Source of the DNA: Achromobacter sp. RTa
GTDB lineage: Bacteria > Pseudomonadota > Gammaproteobacteria > Burkholderiales > Burkholderiaceae_B
Direction of reading: 5' to 3'
NCBI RefSeq assembly: GCF_000757485.1
Contig: NZ_JPYO01000003.1
Location: forward strand, 1 to 64,000
DNA length: 64,000 nucleotides
The position numbers and the translations under genes are program-made. Below are positions 34,862 through 45,016 of this stretch, one piece after another (position 1 is the first letter of the stretch; each line of letters begins with the position of its first letter). The notes under the pieces were generated by a model. That model searched no databases. It saw only the letters and a program-made list of their open reading frames with translations, and was not told the DNA's origin.

Positions 34862-36630
34862 AGCGGCACGGACAATCCCTGATAACCGTGGCGCTGGCGG
34901 CGGCGTTCGCGGTGTTCGCGGCGCTTGTGGACAACGATTACTACCTGCGCATCGTGTTCATGGCTTGCGTGTACTACCTGTGCGCGGCGGGCGTGAACGT
35001 GCTGGTGGGCTATGCCGGCCAGAAGTCGCTGGGCCAGGCGGGCCTGTTCGCGGCGGGCGCCTATACGGCGGCCTTGCTGACCTCGCGCTGGCAGATCGAC
35101 CCATGGCTTGCATTGGCGGCCGCGCCGGTGGTGGCCGGTGCATTCGGCGTGCTGATCGCGCTGCCCTCGCTGCGCGTGAAAGGCCCATACCTGGCCATGG
35201 TGACGCTGGCGTTCGGCATTGTCGTGGAGAAGATCGTCACCGAATGGGTGGACGTCTTCGGCGGGCCGTCCGGGCTGTTCGGCATCATGCCGCTGACCTG
35301 GCGCGGCGATCCGTTCACCAACCAGCAGTGGGTCTGGTTCGCGCTGGTGCTTTGCGTGGCGACGCAGCTGCTGCTGCGCAATGTGCTGGATGGCCGCTTC
35401 GGACGGGCGCTGCTTTCGGTGCAGGCGGACGAAATCGCCTCGGCGTCCGTGGGGGTGAGGGTATACCGTGCCAAGGTCATCGCGTTCGTCGTGGCGGCCG
35501 TGACCTGCGGAATCGCCGGCGCGCTGGTGGCGCAGCAGAACCAGTACATCAATTCCGACTTCATCACCTTCAATCTGTCCATCTTCATCCTGCTGCTGGT
35601 GCTGTTCGGCGGCGCGGGGTCGAAGGCGGGGCCGGCCGTTGGCGCCATCGCGTTGACCATCATCGATGCGCTGCTGGCGCGCTGGCCGTCGGTGCAGCAC
35701 TTTTTCTATGGCGCGCTGTTGCTGTTCGCGCTCTATTTCATGCCTGGCGGCGTCATGGGGCTGTTCTCGCCCCGAGCGCGCAGGGCTGCGGATGCGCAGC
35801 CGGAGGAAAGCGGCGAGCCGAAACCGCCGGCCGCGCGCCAACAGCATGCCGGCCCCAAGGAGGACCTGCTTCTGGTGGTGGAGAACCTTTCCAAGGCGTA
35901 CGGCGGCGTGAAGCCCGCGCAGGACATTTCCTTTTGCCTGAGGCGCGGCCACGTGCATGCGCTGATCGGTCCCAACGGCGCGGGCAAGAGCACGCTCATC
36001 AATATGCTCAGCGGCGTGGTCGTTCCGGACGCGGGCGTGGTCCGCTTCCGCGGCACGGACATCGCGGGCGAGCGTCCGCACGCCATCTGCGCGCTTGGCA
36101 TAGGCCGCAGCTTCCAGAACCTGCGCCTGTTCGGCGAGCTATCAGTGCTGGACAACGTGCTGCTGGGCCGCCATAGCCGCATGAAAAACGGATTCTGGGC
36201 ATCCCTGCTGGGCTTGCCGGGCGCGCGCGCCGAAGAGCGCCGCGCGCGCGAGCACGCGCACAGGCTCGTGCGGATGGTGGGCCTGGCCCATCTGGCCGGC
36301 ACGCCCGCGGGCAGCCTGCCCTATGGCCTGCAGCGGCGCGTCGAGCTTGCGCGCGCCCTGGCGACGGAACCGACACTGCTGCTGCTGGACGAACCGGCGG
36401 CGGGGCTGAATCCGCAAGAGACGGCGGAGCTGGGGGAACTGCTGGTGCGCGTCGGCGCTTCCTGCGGCATCACGCTGCTGATGGTCGAGCATCACATGGA
36501 TCTGGTGATGGCGATTTCGGATCACGTGATCGTGCTGGACTACGGCATCAAGATCGCCGAGGGCAAGCCGGCGCAGGTACAGGCCGACAAGCGGGTGATC
36601 GAAGCCTATCTCGGGACCGGCATGGCCTGA
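34858..36630 (+). CDS. Fused LivM permease and LivG ATPase
   Basis: The 590-residue product joins two subunits normally made separately. Residues 1 to about 310 form a LivM permease (YYLCAAGVNVLVGYAGQKSL, GQAGLFAAGAYTAALL). A Pro/Ala/Glu-rich linker covers about 310-340. From about 343 on there is a LivG-type ATPase with Walker A GPNGAGKST (from residue 371), a signature LPYGLQRRVELARAL, Walker B LLLLDEPAAGLNP and LMVEHHMD. The frame is continuous without a stop between the halves. Such fusions occur in other betaproteobacterial transporters. Confidence 0.9.
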   Translation: MKRHGQSLITVALAAAFAVFAALVDNDYYLRIVFMACVYYLCAAGVNVLVGYAGQKSLGQAGLFAAGAYTAALLTSRWQIDPWLALAAAPVVAGAFGVLIALPSLRVKGPYLAMVTLAFGIVVEKIVTEWVDVFGGPSGLFGIMPLTWRGDPFTNQQWVWFALVLCVATQLLLRNVLDGRFGRALLSVQADEIASASVGVRVYRAKVIAFVVAAVTCGIAGALVAQQNQYINSDFITFNLSIFILLLVLFGGAGSKAGPAVGAIALTIIDALLARWPSVQHFFYGALLLFALYFMPGGVMGLFSPRARRAADAQPEESGEPKPPAARQQHAGPKEDLLLVVENLSKAYGGVKPAQDISFCLRRGHVHALIGPNGAGKSTLINMLSGVVVPDAGVVRFRGTDIAGERPHAICALGIGRSFQNLRLFGELSVLDNVLLGRHSRMKNGFWASLLGLPGARAEERRAREHAHRLVRMVGLAHLAGTPAGSLPYGLQRRVELARALATEPTLLLLDEPAAGLNPQETAELGELLVRVGASCGITLLMVEHHMDLVMAISDHVIVLDYGIKIAEGKPAQVQADKRVIEAYLGTGMA

Positions 36631-36667
36631 GGCCAGGCCCCATTACGCATGAATAGGCCGTAAGACG

Positions 36668-37378
36668 ATGCTGAAACTAGAATCCGTGCAGATTTCGTAT
36701 GGCGCCATCCAGGCGGTGCGCGATGTGTCGCTGGAGATCCGCGCCGGCGAGATCGTGACCATCATCGGCGCCAACGGGGCGGGCAAGAGCACCCTGCTCA
36801 AGGGCGTTGCGGGGCTGGAACCTTTGCAGGGCGGCCGCGTAACGTTCGACGGACGCGACATTACGCAGGTGCCAGCCCACCTGCGCGTCGGCCTGGGCCT
36901 GGCCCTGTCGCCGGAAGGGCGGGGCGTATTCGCCGACCAGACGGTCTACGACAACCTGGTGCTCGGCGCCTATCTGCGGCGCCGGGACCCGCCCGCGGTG
37001 GCCGAGGGGGTAGAGCGGGGATACCGGCTTTTCCCGCGCCTGCGCGAACGCCGGGACCAGCTTGCCGGCACCTTGTCCGGAGGCGAACAGCAGATGCTGG
37101 CGATGGCGCGCGCCTTGATGAGCGAACCCCGGCTGCTGTGCCTGGACGAGCCTTCCCTGGGGCTGGCGCCGCTGATCGTGCAGGACATCTTCACCGCGAT
37201 CCGCAAGCTGCGCGACGACGGCCTGACGATCGTGCTGGTGGAACAGATGGCCAACCAGGCGCTGGGCGTGGCCGATCGGGCCTACGTGCTCGAAACGGGG
37301 CGCATCACCTTGAGCGGATCGGGCGCGGAACTGTTGCGCGATCCCAGCGTGCGCGCGGCATACCTCGGCGCGCATTGA
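36668..37378 (+). CDS. livF: Branched-chain amino-acid-type ABC transporter ATPase, LivF
   Basis: The 236-residue ATPase has Walker A GANGAGKST, signature LSGGEQQMLAMARALM, Walker B LLCLDEPSLGLAP and the switch LVEQMANQ, the DEPSLGL form being usual for LivF. It pairs with the ATPase half of the upstream fusion protein. It starts 37 bases after that gene and closes the transporter set. Confidence 0.9.
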   Translation: MLKLESVQISYGAIQAVRDVSLEIRAGEIVTIIGANGAGKSTLLKGVAGLEPLQGGRVTFDGRDITQVPAHLRVGLGLALSPEGRGVFADQTVYDNLVLGAYLRRRDPPAVAEGVERGYRLFPRLRERRDQLAGTLSGGEQQMLAMARALMSEPRLLCLDEPSLGLAPLIVQDIFTAIRKLRDDGLTIVLVEQMANQALGVADRAYVLETGRITLSGSGAELLRDPSVRAAYLGAH

Positions 37379-37417
37379 GTCCGCGCGCCAGGCGCGCTAC
37401 CATGTCCGCTGCGCCGC

Positions 37418-38398
37418 GTGGGCGGCGCGTCCAACTCCCTCAGGCCGGCGCCCGTGACGTCACCAACAGTTGATGCAAGCCAGGACCGAACAGGTCTTAT
37501 CTATCTTCAATTGATGTTCGTCATGGCCACCTGGGGCCTGAACATCGTCTCGGTCAAGTACCTGACGCTGCACATGGACATCCAGGCGCTGGCCGCCGTG
37601 CGGATCGTCATCGCGTTCATCACCGTCACCCTCATCATCAAGGCCCGCCGCGGCCGCATCCCGAAGCTGGGCCGCGCGGAACTGGGCTGGGTCGCGCTGG
37701 CTGGATTGCTGGTGGTGTATGCGCACCAGGTAGCGCTGGTGTCGGGCCTGCGGTTCTCTTCGGCGGCCAACGGCACGCTGATCATGGCCACGAGCCCCTT
37801 GCTGTCCGCATTGCTCGCCGCCCTGTTCTACCGCGAAAAACTGACGCTGGTGCGCATCTCGGGCGCGTTGCTGGGCCTGCTCGGCGTGGGGATGGTGGTG
37901 GCCGGAAGCGGCGCTCAGTTCGGCCTGACAGGCTGGGGCGACGCGATCGTGTTCGTGGCGGTGCTGGTCTTCGTCTGCGGCGGGCTGGTCATCCAGCGCA
38001 TGTCCCGCATGATGGATCCGCTGGGCATGCTCTGGTACATGTACCTGGCGGGCGGCCTGATGCTGGTGGCGCATGCGGCGCTGACGCCCTCGTCCTACCA
38101 GGCCGGCACGTGGCAGATGACGTGGTGGCCGTGGCTGGTGCTGCTGTTCTCGGCCGTGATCGCCTCGGGGGTCAGCAACATCATGTGGAATGCCGGCATC
38201 GCCAGGCTGGGCATCAGCCGCGCGGCCCTGTTCGTGAACTGGCTGCCCATCTTCGGGCTGCTGTTCGCGGCGCTGTTCCTGGAAGAGCACGTCACGCCGA
38301 CGCACGTGGCGGGCCTGGCCTGCGTGCTGGGCGGTACCTGGCTGGGCTTGCGCCGGAGCGCGCCGGCGGCGCGCGGCGAGGCGGTCGCCAAGAGCTGA
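37418..38398 (+). CDS. EamA-family (DMT) membrane transporter
   Basis: The product (up to 326 residues) has about ten membrane spans in two EamA repeats: MFVMATWGLNIVSVKYLTLH and ATSPLLSALLAALFYREKL in the first, SRAALFVNWLPIFGLLFAAL and FLEEHVTPTHVAGLACVLGG in the second. Relatives export metabolites or amino acids. The start is uncertain: GTG at 37418 or 37454, neither with a clear ribosome binding site; no in-frame ATG precedes the first helix. It lies 39 bases after livF and may belong to that operon. Confidence 0.82.
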   Translation: MGGASNSLRPAPVTSPTVDASQDRTGLIYLQLMFVMATWGLNIVSVKYLTLHMDIQALAAVRIVIAFITVTLIIKARRGRIPKLGRAELGWVALAGLLVVYAHQVALVSGLRFSSAANGTLIMATSPLLSALLAALFYREKLTLVRISGALLGLLGVGMVVAGSGAQFGLTGWGDAIVFVAVLVFVCGGLVIQRMSRMMDPLGMLWYMYLAGGLMLVAHAALTPSSYQAGTWQMTWWPWLVLLFSAVIASGVSNIMWNAGIARLGISRAALFVNWLPIFGLLFAALFLEEHVTPTHVAGLACVLGGTWLGLRRSAPAARGEAVAKS

Positions 38399-38418
38399 CC
38401 TCGCCGCGCGCGGCGGGA

Positions 38419-40055
<1,637 letters not shown>

Positions 40056-40297
40056 GGGATGGCTTTGGATACGGTTGGTTTCGAGCCCTATTGTATAATC
40101 CGGCGTTTGCAACAGTGGTCCCCGTGCGCGGAGCCGTCTTTTTTGCTTACTGGCCAGCTTGCCGAAGTCTGATCGGGCAAGTTCGCAGCAACATCGCAGG
40201 CAGGATAGGCAAAACAGGTTCGATACGGCATTCCAGGGTGTGCGGGCAGGCGTGGGCGCCTTTTTGCGCCTTGATCGATGCGATCGTCGAGGTCTTC

Positions 40298-40999
40298 ATG
40301 AAGCGTGTGCTGTCCCGGATGTTGGTTGCGAGCGGGCTGTTGCTCGGCGCCTCCGCCTTATCTACTACGAGTTTCGCCGCCGAAGGCGCTGCGGGCCCGG
40401 TAAAACCAGATGCCGCCAAGGGCGGGCAGCTGTTTGACCAGGGCGATGCGGCCAGGGGCATCATTGCCTGTGCGTCCTGTCATGGCGCGGCGGGCAATAG
40501 CACCATCCCGGTGAACCCCAATCTTGCTGCCCAGCCGCACGAATACCTGGCCAAGCAGTTGGCTGACTTCCAGGTCAAGCCCGGCGCCAAGGTGCCGGTG
40601 CGCAACGGCCCGGAAGGCAATCCCACCCCGATGACGGCCATGGCGCAGAACCTGACGCCGGCCGACATGCAGAACATCGCGCTGTATCTGGCGCAGCAGC
40701 CCCTCAAGGAACCGGCCACGGCTGGCCACGAGAACCTGGTTGATCTGGGTCAAAAGATCTGGCGGGGCGGCTTGCCCGAACGCAATGTCCCCGCGTGCGC
40801 GGCATGCCATTCTGCCAATGGCGCGGGCATGCCTGCCCAATACCCCCGCCTGTCGGGCCAGTTCCCGATGTACATCGAAGAGCAGCTGAAGCTGTTCCGC
40901 AGCGGCGACCGCAAGAACGACATCATGTTCGCTATTGCGGACCGCATGTCGGATGCCGATATCAAGGCGGTGGCGGATTACGCGGCCGGCTTGCGGTAG
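40298..40999 (+). CDS. Dihaem cytochrome c, cytochrome c4 type
   Basis: The 233-residue product has a signal peptide (residues 1-28, cleavage near SFAAEG) and two cytochrome c domains with haem sites C58-A-S-C61-H62 and C167-A-A-C170-H171, in the two-domain arrangement of cytochrome c4. It should carry electrons in the periplasm to a terminal oxidase. The ATG at 40298 starts the signal peptide; the frame stays open upstream without meaning. A TATAAT lies at 40094-40099, but a matching -35 is not clear. A hairpin follows the gene at 41046-41070. Confidence 0.9.
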   Translation: MKRVLSRMLVASGLLLGASALSTTSFAAEGAAGPVKPDAAKGGQLFDQGDAARGIIACASCHGAAGNSTIPVNPNLAAQPHEYLAKQLADFQVKPGAKVPVRNGPEGNPTPMTAMAQNLTPADMQNIALYLAQQPLKEPATAGHENLVDLGQKIWRGGLPERNVPACAACHSANGAGMPAQYPRLSGQFPMYIEEQLKLFRSGDRKNDIMFAIADRMSDADIKAVADYAAGLR

Positions 41000-41045
41000 G
41001 CGCTTGCCCGCAACGTGCGCGGCCGGTCCGCGTTCTGAAACCGAG

Positions 41046-41070
41046 CGTAGCGGAACCTCGTTCCGCTACG
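41046..41070 (+). promoter_or_regulatory. Strong hairpin after the cytochrome c gene
   Basis: CGTAGCGGAAC (41046-41056) and GTTCCGCTACG (41060-41070) are a perfect 11-bp inverted repeat around CTC. It is followed by CGTTGTC, not a T run, so it may protect the 3' end of the cytochrome message or act with the terminator 12 bases further on. Confidence 0.6.
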
Positions 41071-41081
41071 CGTTGTCTATG

Positions 41082-41115
41082 AGGGGGGTAGCCGACAGCG
41101 CGGCCCCCCTTTTTT
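41082..41115 (+). terminator. Terminator directly abutting the resB start codon
   Basis: AGGGGGG (41082-41088) pairs with CCCCCCT (41104-41110) and is followed by TTTTTTC. The loop can form a small inner GCCG/CGGC helix. The T run ends one base before the ATG of resB at 41117, so the structure occupies the place where a ribosome binding site should be. Confidence 0.7.
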
Positions 41116-41116
41116 C

Positions 41117-43195
41117 ATGAATTCGACCCGAACACATACCCGCCCCTCTTTCCGCACCCTGCCCGGCGATTTTTTCGAGCTGCTGGGCTCGATGCGTTTC
41201 GCCGTCAGCCTGCTGATGTTCATCTGCGTGGCGAGCCTGGTGGGGACGGTACTGCAGCAGAACCGCTCGTCCAGCAACTATATCGATCAGTTCGGGCCGT
41301 TCTGGTTCGAAGTGTTCGACAAGTTCTCGATCTGGCACGTCTACAACAGCTGGTGGTTCCTGCTGATCATGGGGTTCCTGGTCGTGTCGACCTCGGTCTG
41401 CCTGATCCGCAACGCGCCCAAGATGCTGCGCGATGCGCGCTCGTTCCGCGAGCATGTCCGCGCCAGCAGCTTGCGCGCCTTCCCGCACCGCGTGGAGACG
41501 GAGGCGCCTACCGACGTGCCGCAGACCGCCGCCGGCCTGAAGGCCCTGCTGGGCAAGCTGGGCTACGCCGTGCGCGAACGCCAGGGCCAGGACGGCGTGC
41601 TGCTCGCAGCCAAGAAGGGCAGCGCGAACCGGCTGGGCTACGTATTCGCCCACGCGGCCATGGTCATCATCTGCATCGGCGGCCTGCTGGACAGCGAGTT
41701 GCCCGTGCGCCTGCAGGTCATGTTCGGGGGCAAGAAGCCCATCGTCGAGAACATGCTGATCTCCGAGGTGCCGGAAAGCGGGCGCCTGTCGGTCGACAAC
41801 CCCAGTTTCCGCGCCAGCGTGCTGGTGCCCGAGGGCGGGCAGGCCAGCACCGCGGTCGTGATGGTGGGCGACGGCGCCCTGGTGCAGCCGATGCCGTTCA
41901 CGCTGAAGCTCAAGAAGTTCGTGGTGGATTACTACTCCACCGGCATGCCCAGCCGATTCCTGAGCGAGGTGGAGGTCACCGACCCCGACACCGGCAAGAC
42001 TTTCGATTCCACCATCGAGGTCAACGAGCCGCTGCGCTTCAAGGGCATGACGGTCTACCAATCCAGCTTCGACGACGGCGGCAGCACGGTGGCGCTGAAA
42101 GGCTATCCGCTAGTAGGTTCCAATGACACCCCCTTCACCGTCGACGGCACGGTGGGCAAGAAGACCGAAGTAACCGCTCACACGGCTTCCGGCCCGCGCG
42201 GCATGGGCATCGAGATCACGGCCCTGCGGCCGATCAATGTCGAGGACCTGACCCGCGGCGAGCCCAAGGGGGCCAACCAGAGCTTCGCGGAGCACGTCGC
42301 GTCGGTGTCCGGCAGCGCGGCGGGCAAGAAAAACGAGAACCTGCGCAACGTCGGCCCCAGCATCGAGTACAAGCTGATCGACGACGCCGGCCAGGCCCAC
42401 GAATTCCAGAATTACATGCTGCCCGTCCAGCTGGACGGCGCCAGCGTGTTCCTGGCCGGGGTGCGCAACAACGCATCCGAACCGTTCCGCTACCTGCGCA
42501 TCCCGGCGGACGAGGACAGCTCGATCGCCGAATTCATGCGCCTGCGCGCCACCCTGGCCGATCCGGCGGCGCGGCAGTTGGCGGCCCGCCGCTTCGCCGA
42601 GCGCAACAGCCCGTCGGGGACGGATCTCCAGCCGTTGCAGACGGCCGCGGAACGGGCGCTGGATACCTTTGCGTCGGGCGGCCTGCAGGCCGTGGCGCAG
42701 TTTCTGCAGTCCAACACCCCCTCCCAGGACCTGGAGCGGGCGGCCGACGTGGTGATACGGCTGATCGGCGCCAGCATGAACGAGCTGCGCGCCATCGAGC
42801 GCGAGCGGGCCGGCCTGCCTCCCGTGGCGGCCGAAGGGCCGGACGGCGAGCGCGCCGCGGTCTGGTCGCGCCTGGCCGTGGCGGCGCTGTCGGACCTGAC
42901 CGTGTATCCGGCGCCGGTATTCCTGTCGCTGGCGGACTTCAAGCACGTGCAGGCCAGCGTGTTCCAGGTCAGCCGCACGCCGGGCAAGAACACCGTGTAC
43001 CTGGGCAGCCTGCTGCTGGTCCTGGGCGTTTTCGCGATGTTCTATATTCGAGACCGCCGCATCTGGATCTGGATCAAGCCGCAAGACAGCGGCAGCAGCG
43101 TCCTGGCGGCCATGACGTCCCAGAAGCGTACACTGGACTTCAATCAGGAGTTCGAACGCTTCAAGCAGGCGCTGTTGCGCCAGAAGAGGTCTTAA
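41117..43195 (+). CDS. resB: Cytochrome c biogenesis protein ResB
   Basis: The 692-residue membrane protein is the Ccs1/ResB half of the system II cytochrome c synthase. It has N-terminal membrane helices (LGSMRFAVSLLMFICVASLV, then GTVLQQNRSSSNYIDQFGPF), a span at about 75-95, another near 175, a large periplasmic domain (about 200-610) and a last helix near 635 (NTVYLGSLLLVLGVFAMFYI). With CcsA it moves haem out and attaches it to apocytochrome CxxCH sites. No Shine-Dalgarno is visible before the ATG; a T run from a terminator precedes it. Confidence 0.95.
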   Translation: MNSTRTHTRPSFRTLPGDFFELLGSMRFAVSLLMFICVASLVGTVLQQNRSSSNYIDQFGPFWFEVFDKFSIWHVYNSWWFLLIMGFLVVSTSVCLIRNAPKMLRDARSFREHVRASSLRAFPHRVETEAPTDVPQTAAGLKALLGKLGYAVRERQGQDGVLLAAKKGSANRLGYVFAHAAMVIICIGGLLDSELPVRLQVMFGGKKPIVENMLISEVPESGRLSVDNPSFRASVLVPEGGQASTAVVMVGDGALVQPMPFTLKLKKFVVDYYSTGMPSRFLSEVEVTDPDTGKTFDSTIEVNEPLRFKGMTVYQSSFDDGGSTVALKGYPLVGSNDTPFTVDGTVGKKTEVTAHTASGPRGMGIEITALRPINVEDLTRGEPKGANQSFAEHVASVSGSAAGKKNENLRNVGPSIEYKLIDDAGQAHEFQNYMLPVQLDGASVFLAGVRNNASEPFRYLRIPADEDSSIAEFMRLRATLADPAARQLAARRFAERNSPSGTDLQPLQTAAERALDTFASGGLQAVAQFLQSNTPSQDLERAADVVIRLIGASMNELRAIERERAGLPPVAAEGPDGERAAVWSRLAVAALSDLTVYPAPVFLSLADFKHVQASVFQVSRTPGKNTVYLGSLLLVLGVFAMFYIRDRRIWIWIKPQDSGSSVLAAMTSQKRTLDFNQEFERFKQALLRQKRS

Positions 43196-43204
43196 GGTTC
43201 CCCT

Positions 43205-44572
43205 ATGTCCACGACGACCACCACGCATCCCACGCCGCCGGAAACGCTGACCGCGTCGCCGGAGCTGCTCTGGCAGGACAGCCTGTCCGAAACGGGCGAC
43301 AGCCGCGCGCAGCGCGGCAAGCCCGACTGGACCGACATCGTCTTCTTCCTGTTGCTGACGGCGGGCGCCGCCTTCGCGCTGACCCGCTACAGCGGGGCGA
43401 TGGACTATTACGAAAAGATCATCCTGTGCGGCACCGTTCCGGCGCTGGCCTGGATGGGCTGGCTATGGCGCCCGCTGCGCCGCCTGATGGTGGCCTGTGC
43501 CATCGCGGCCGGGCTTGCATTGATGCTGTATGGCAACGATCTGGCCCGCGCCGAGCAGGTGTTCTTCCTGAAGTACCTGTTCTCTTCGCAGTCGGCCATT
43601 CTCTGGATGTGCGCGCTGTTCGCGCTGGCCATGGTCTGCTACTGGATCGGGGTCTTCAGCCCCACGGCCGCCTGGCTCGGCACGGCGCTGACCTGGGGGG
43701 CGGTGTTCGCGGGCTGCACGGGCCTGCTGGTGCGCTGGCGCGAGGGGCACCTGATGGGGCCGGACCTGGGCCATATCCCCGTCAGCAACCTGTATGAAGT
43801 GTTCGTGCTCTTCTCGCTGATCACGGCGCTGTTCTACCTGTACTACGAACGCAAGTACGCCACGCGCGCCCTGGGCGGCTTCGTGCTGCTGGTGGTGACG
43901 TCCGCCGTGGTATTCCTGCTCTGGTATTCGTTCACGCGCGACGCGGGGCAGATCCAGCCGCTGGTGCCGGCCCTGAAGAGCTGGTGGATGAAGCTGCACG
44001 TGCCGGCCAATTTCATCGGCTACGGCACCTTCTCGCTGGCCGCCATGGTCGGTTTCGCCTACCTGATCAAGCAGCACGGGCAGACCACGTCATGGGCCAA
44101 GCTGGCGCCGCTGTTCGTGCTGGGCGTGCTGCTTTGCGCCGAGCCCATGGTGTTCCGCACCGACGGCCTGTCGGCCACCTGGATGCTGTATTTCGGCCTG
44201 GGGGCGGTGATCGTGGGCGCCATCCTGCTGGGGCGCCGCCGCATCGCCGCGGCGCTGCCCTCGCTGGAAGTGCTGGACGACATCATGTATCGCGCCATCG
44301 CGGTCGGCTTCGCGTTCTTCACGGTCGCCACCATTCTCGGCGCGCTGTGGGCGGCCGACGCCTGGGGCGCGTACTGGCAATGGGATCCGAAAGAGACCTG
44401 GGCGCTGATCGTCTGGCTGAACTATGCGGCCTGGCTGCACATGCGCCTGATCAAGGGGCTGCGCGGCACCATGGCGGCCTATTGGGCGCTGACGGGCCTG
44501 CTGATCACGGGCTTCGCCTTCCTGGGCGTGAACATGTTCCTGTCGGGCCTGCACTCCTACGGGGAGCTGTAG
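43205..44572 (+). CDS. ccsA: Cytochrome c biogenesis protein CcsA/ResC
   Basis: The 455-residue protein is the haem-handling half of system II. The WWD-type domain is present around residue 390 (WGAYWQWDPKETWALIVWLN), together with conserved histidines in MKLHVPANFIGYG and SGLHSYGEL at the C-terminus. It has many membrane helices. It starts 9 bases after resB. The gene order cytochrome c4, resB, ccsA is common in betaproteobacteria. It also goes by ccsB in some annotations. Confidence 0.95.
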   Translation: MSTTTTTHPTPPETLTASPELLWQDSLSETGDSRAQRGKPDWTDIVFFLLLTAGAAFALTRYSGAMDYYEKIILCGTVPALAWMGWLWRPLRRLMVACAIAAGLALMLYGNDLARAEQVFFLKYLFSSQSAILWMCALFALAMVCYWIGVFSPTAAWLGTALTWGAVFAGCTGLLVRWREGHLMGPDLGHIPVSNLYEVFVLFSLITALFYLYYERKYATRALGGFVLLVVTSAVVFLLWYSFTRDAGQIQPLVPALKSWWMKLHVPANFIGYGTFSLAAMVGFAYLIKQHGQTTSWAKLAPLFVLGVLLCAEPMVFRTDGLSATWMLYFGLGAVIVGAILLGRRRIAAALPSLEVLDDIMYRAIAVGFAFFTVATILGALWAADAWGAYWQWDPKETWALIVWLNYAAWLHMRLIKGLRGTMAAYWALTGLLITGFAFLGVNMFLSGLHSYGEL

Positions 44573-44587
44573 CCGGGCGCTGCCCGA

Positions 44588-44971
44588 TCATGCGGTCATG
44601 ACGACCATGACGGGCTGCGACGAGAAGGCCTTGAAGCCGGGCGCGTTGACGTTGTTCTGCAGGGTCAGGCTGGTCATGCGGACGATGGGCGCGCCGCGCA
44701 CCAGCATGCTGTACGCACCGGTCATATAGCGCGATTGGCCCATGAAGGTCTGAGAGATCACGCCGCCGCCCACTCCCGCGGTATCGCCCAGCGTCACGGG
44801 CACCGGCGTGGCCAGATTGTGCACCGGCGCGCACATCAGCCACACGTTCCATACTACCGGGACGCCCATCGACGACGTCGCCGTGTCGATATGCGGCACC
44901 GGCGGCACGGGCGTTTTGCAGACGTCGGGAAATCCCACGGCCAGGCTGGGCAATTGGCAGACGGCGAGCAT
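44588..44971 (-). CDS. PAAR-like DUF4150 protein of the type VI secretion tip
   Basis: The 127-residue product has the DUF4150 pattern: AVGFPDVCKTPVPPVPHIDT at the start, PVVWNVWLMCAPVHNLATPV and the DTAGVGGGVISQTFMGQSRY segment. These PAAR-like proteins cap the VgrG spike and often carry a C-terminal toxin. Here the protein ends right after the PAAR-like domain (SSQPVMVVMTA), so no toxin domain is attached. It is the last gene of the leftward vgrG operon, 45 bases after the pentapeptide gene, and converges on ccsA. Confidence 0.8.
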   Translation of the reverse strand: MLAVCQLPSLAVGFPDVCKTPVPPVPHIDTATSSMGVPVVWNVWLMCAPVHNLATPVPVTLGDTAGVGGGVISQTFMGQSRYMTGAYSMLVRGAPIVRMTSLTLQNNVNAPGFKAFSSQPVMVVMTA

Positions 44972-45016
44972 GTCATTCCTCCTTGTTCGATGGCGGCGCG
45001 GCGATGCCGCGCCGGG

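Noticed and set aside
40056-40112. TTG start at 40112 for engB
   Set aside because: It would place the start beyond a TATAAT-like element and add residues not seen at EngB N-termini; GTG at 40055 gives the usual length.
44573-44587. Short CGGGC/GCCCG hairpin between ccsA and the DUF4150 gene as a terminator
   Set aside because: The stem is only 5 bp and is not followed by a T tract in either direction.
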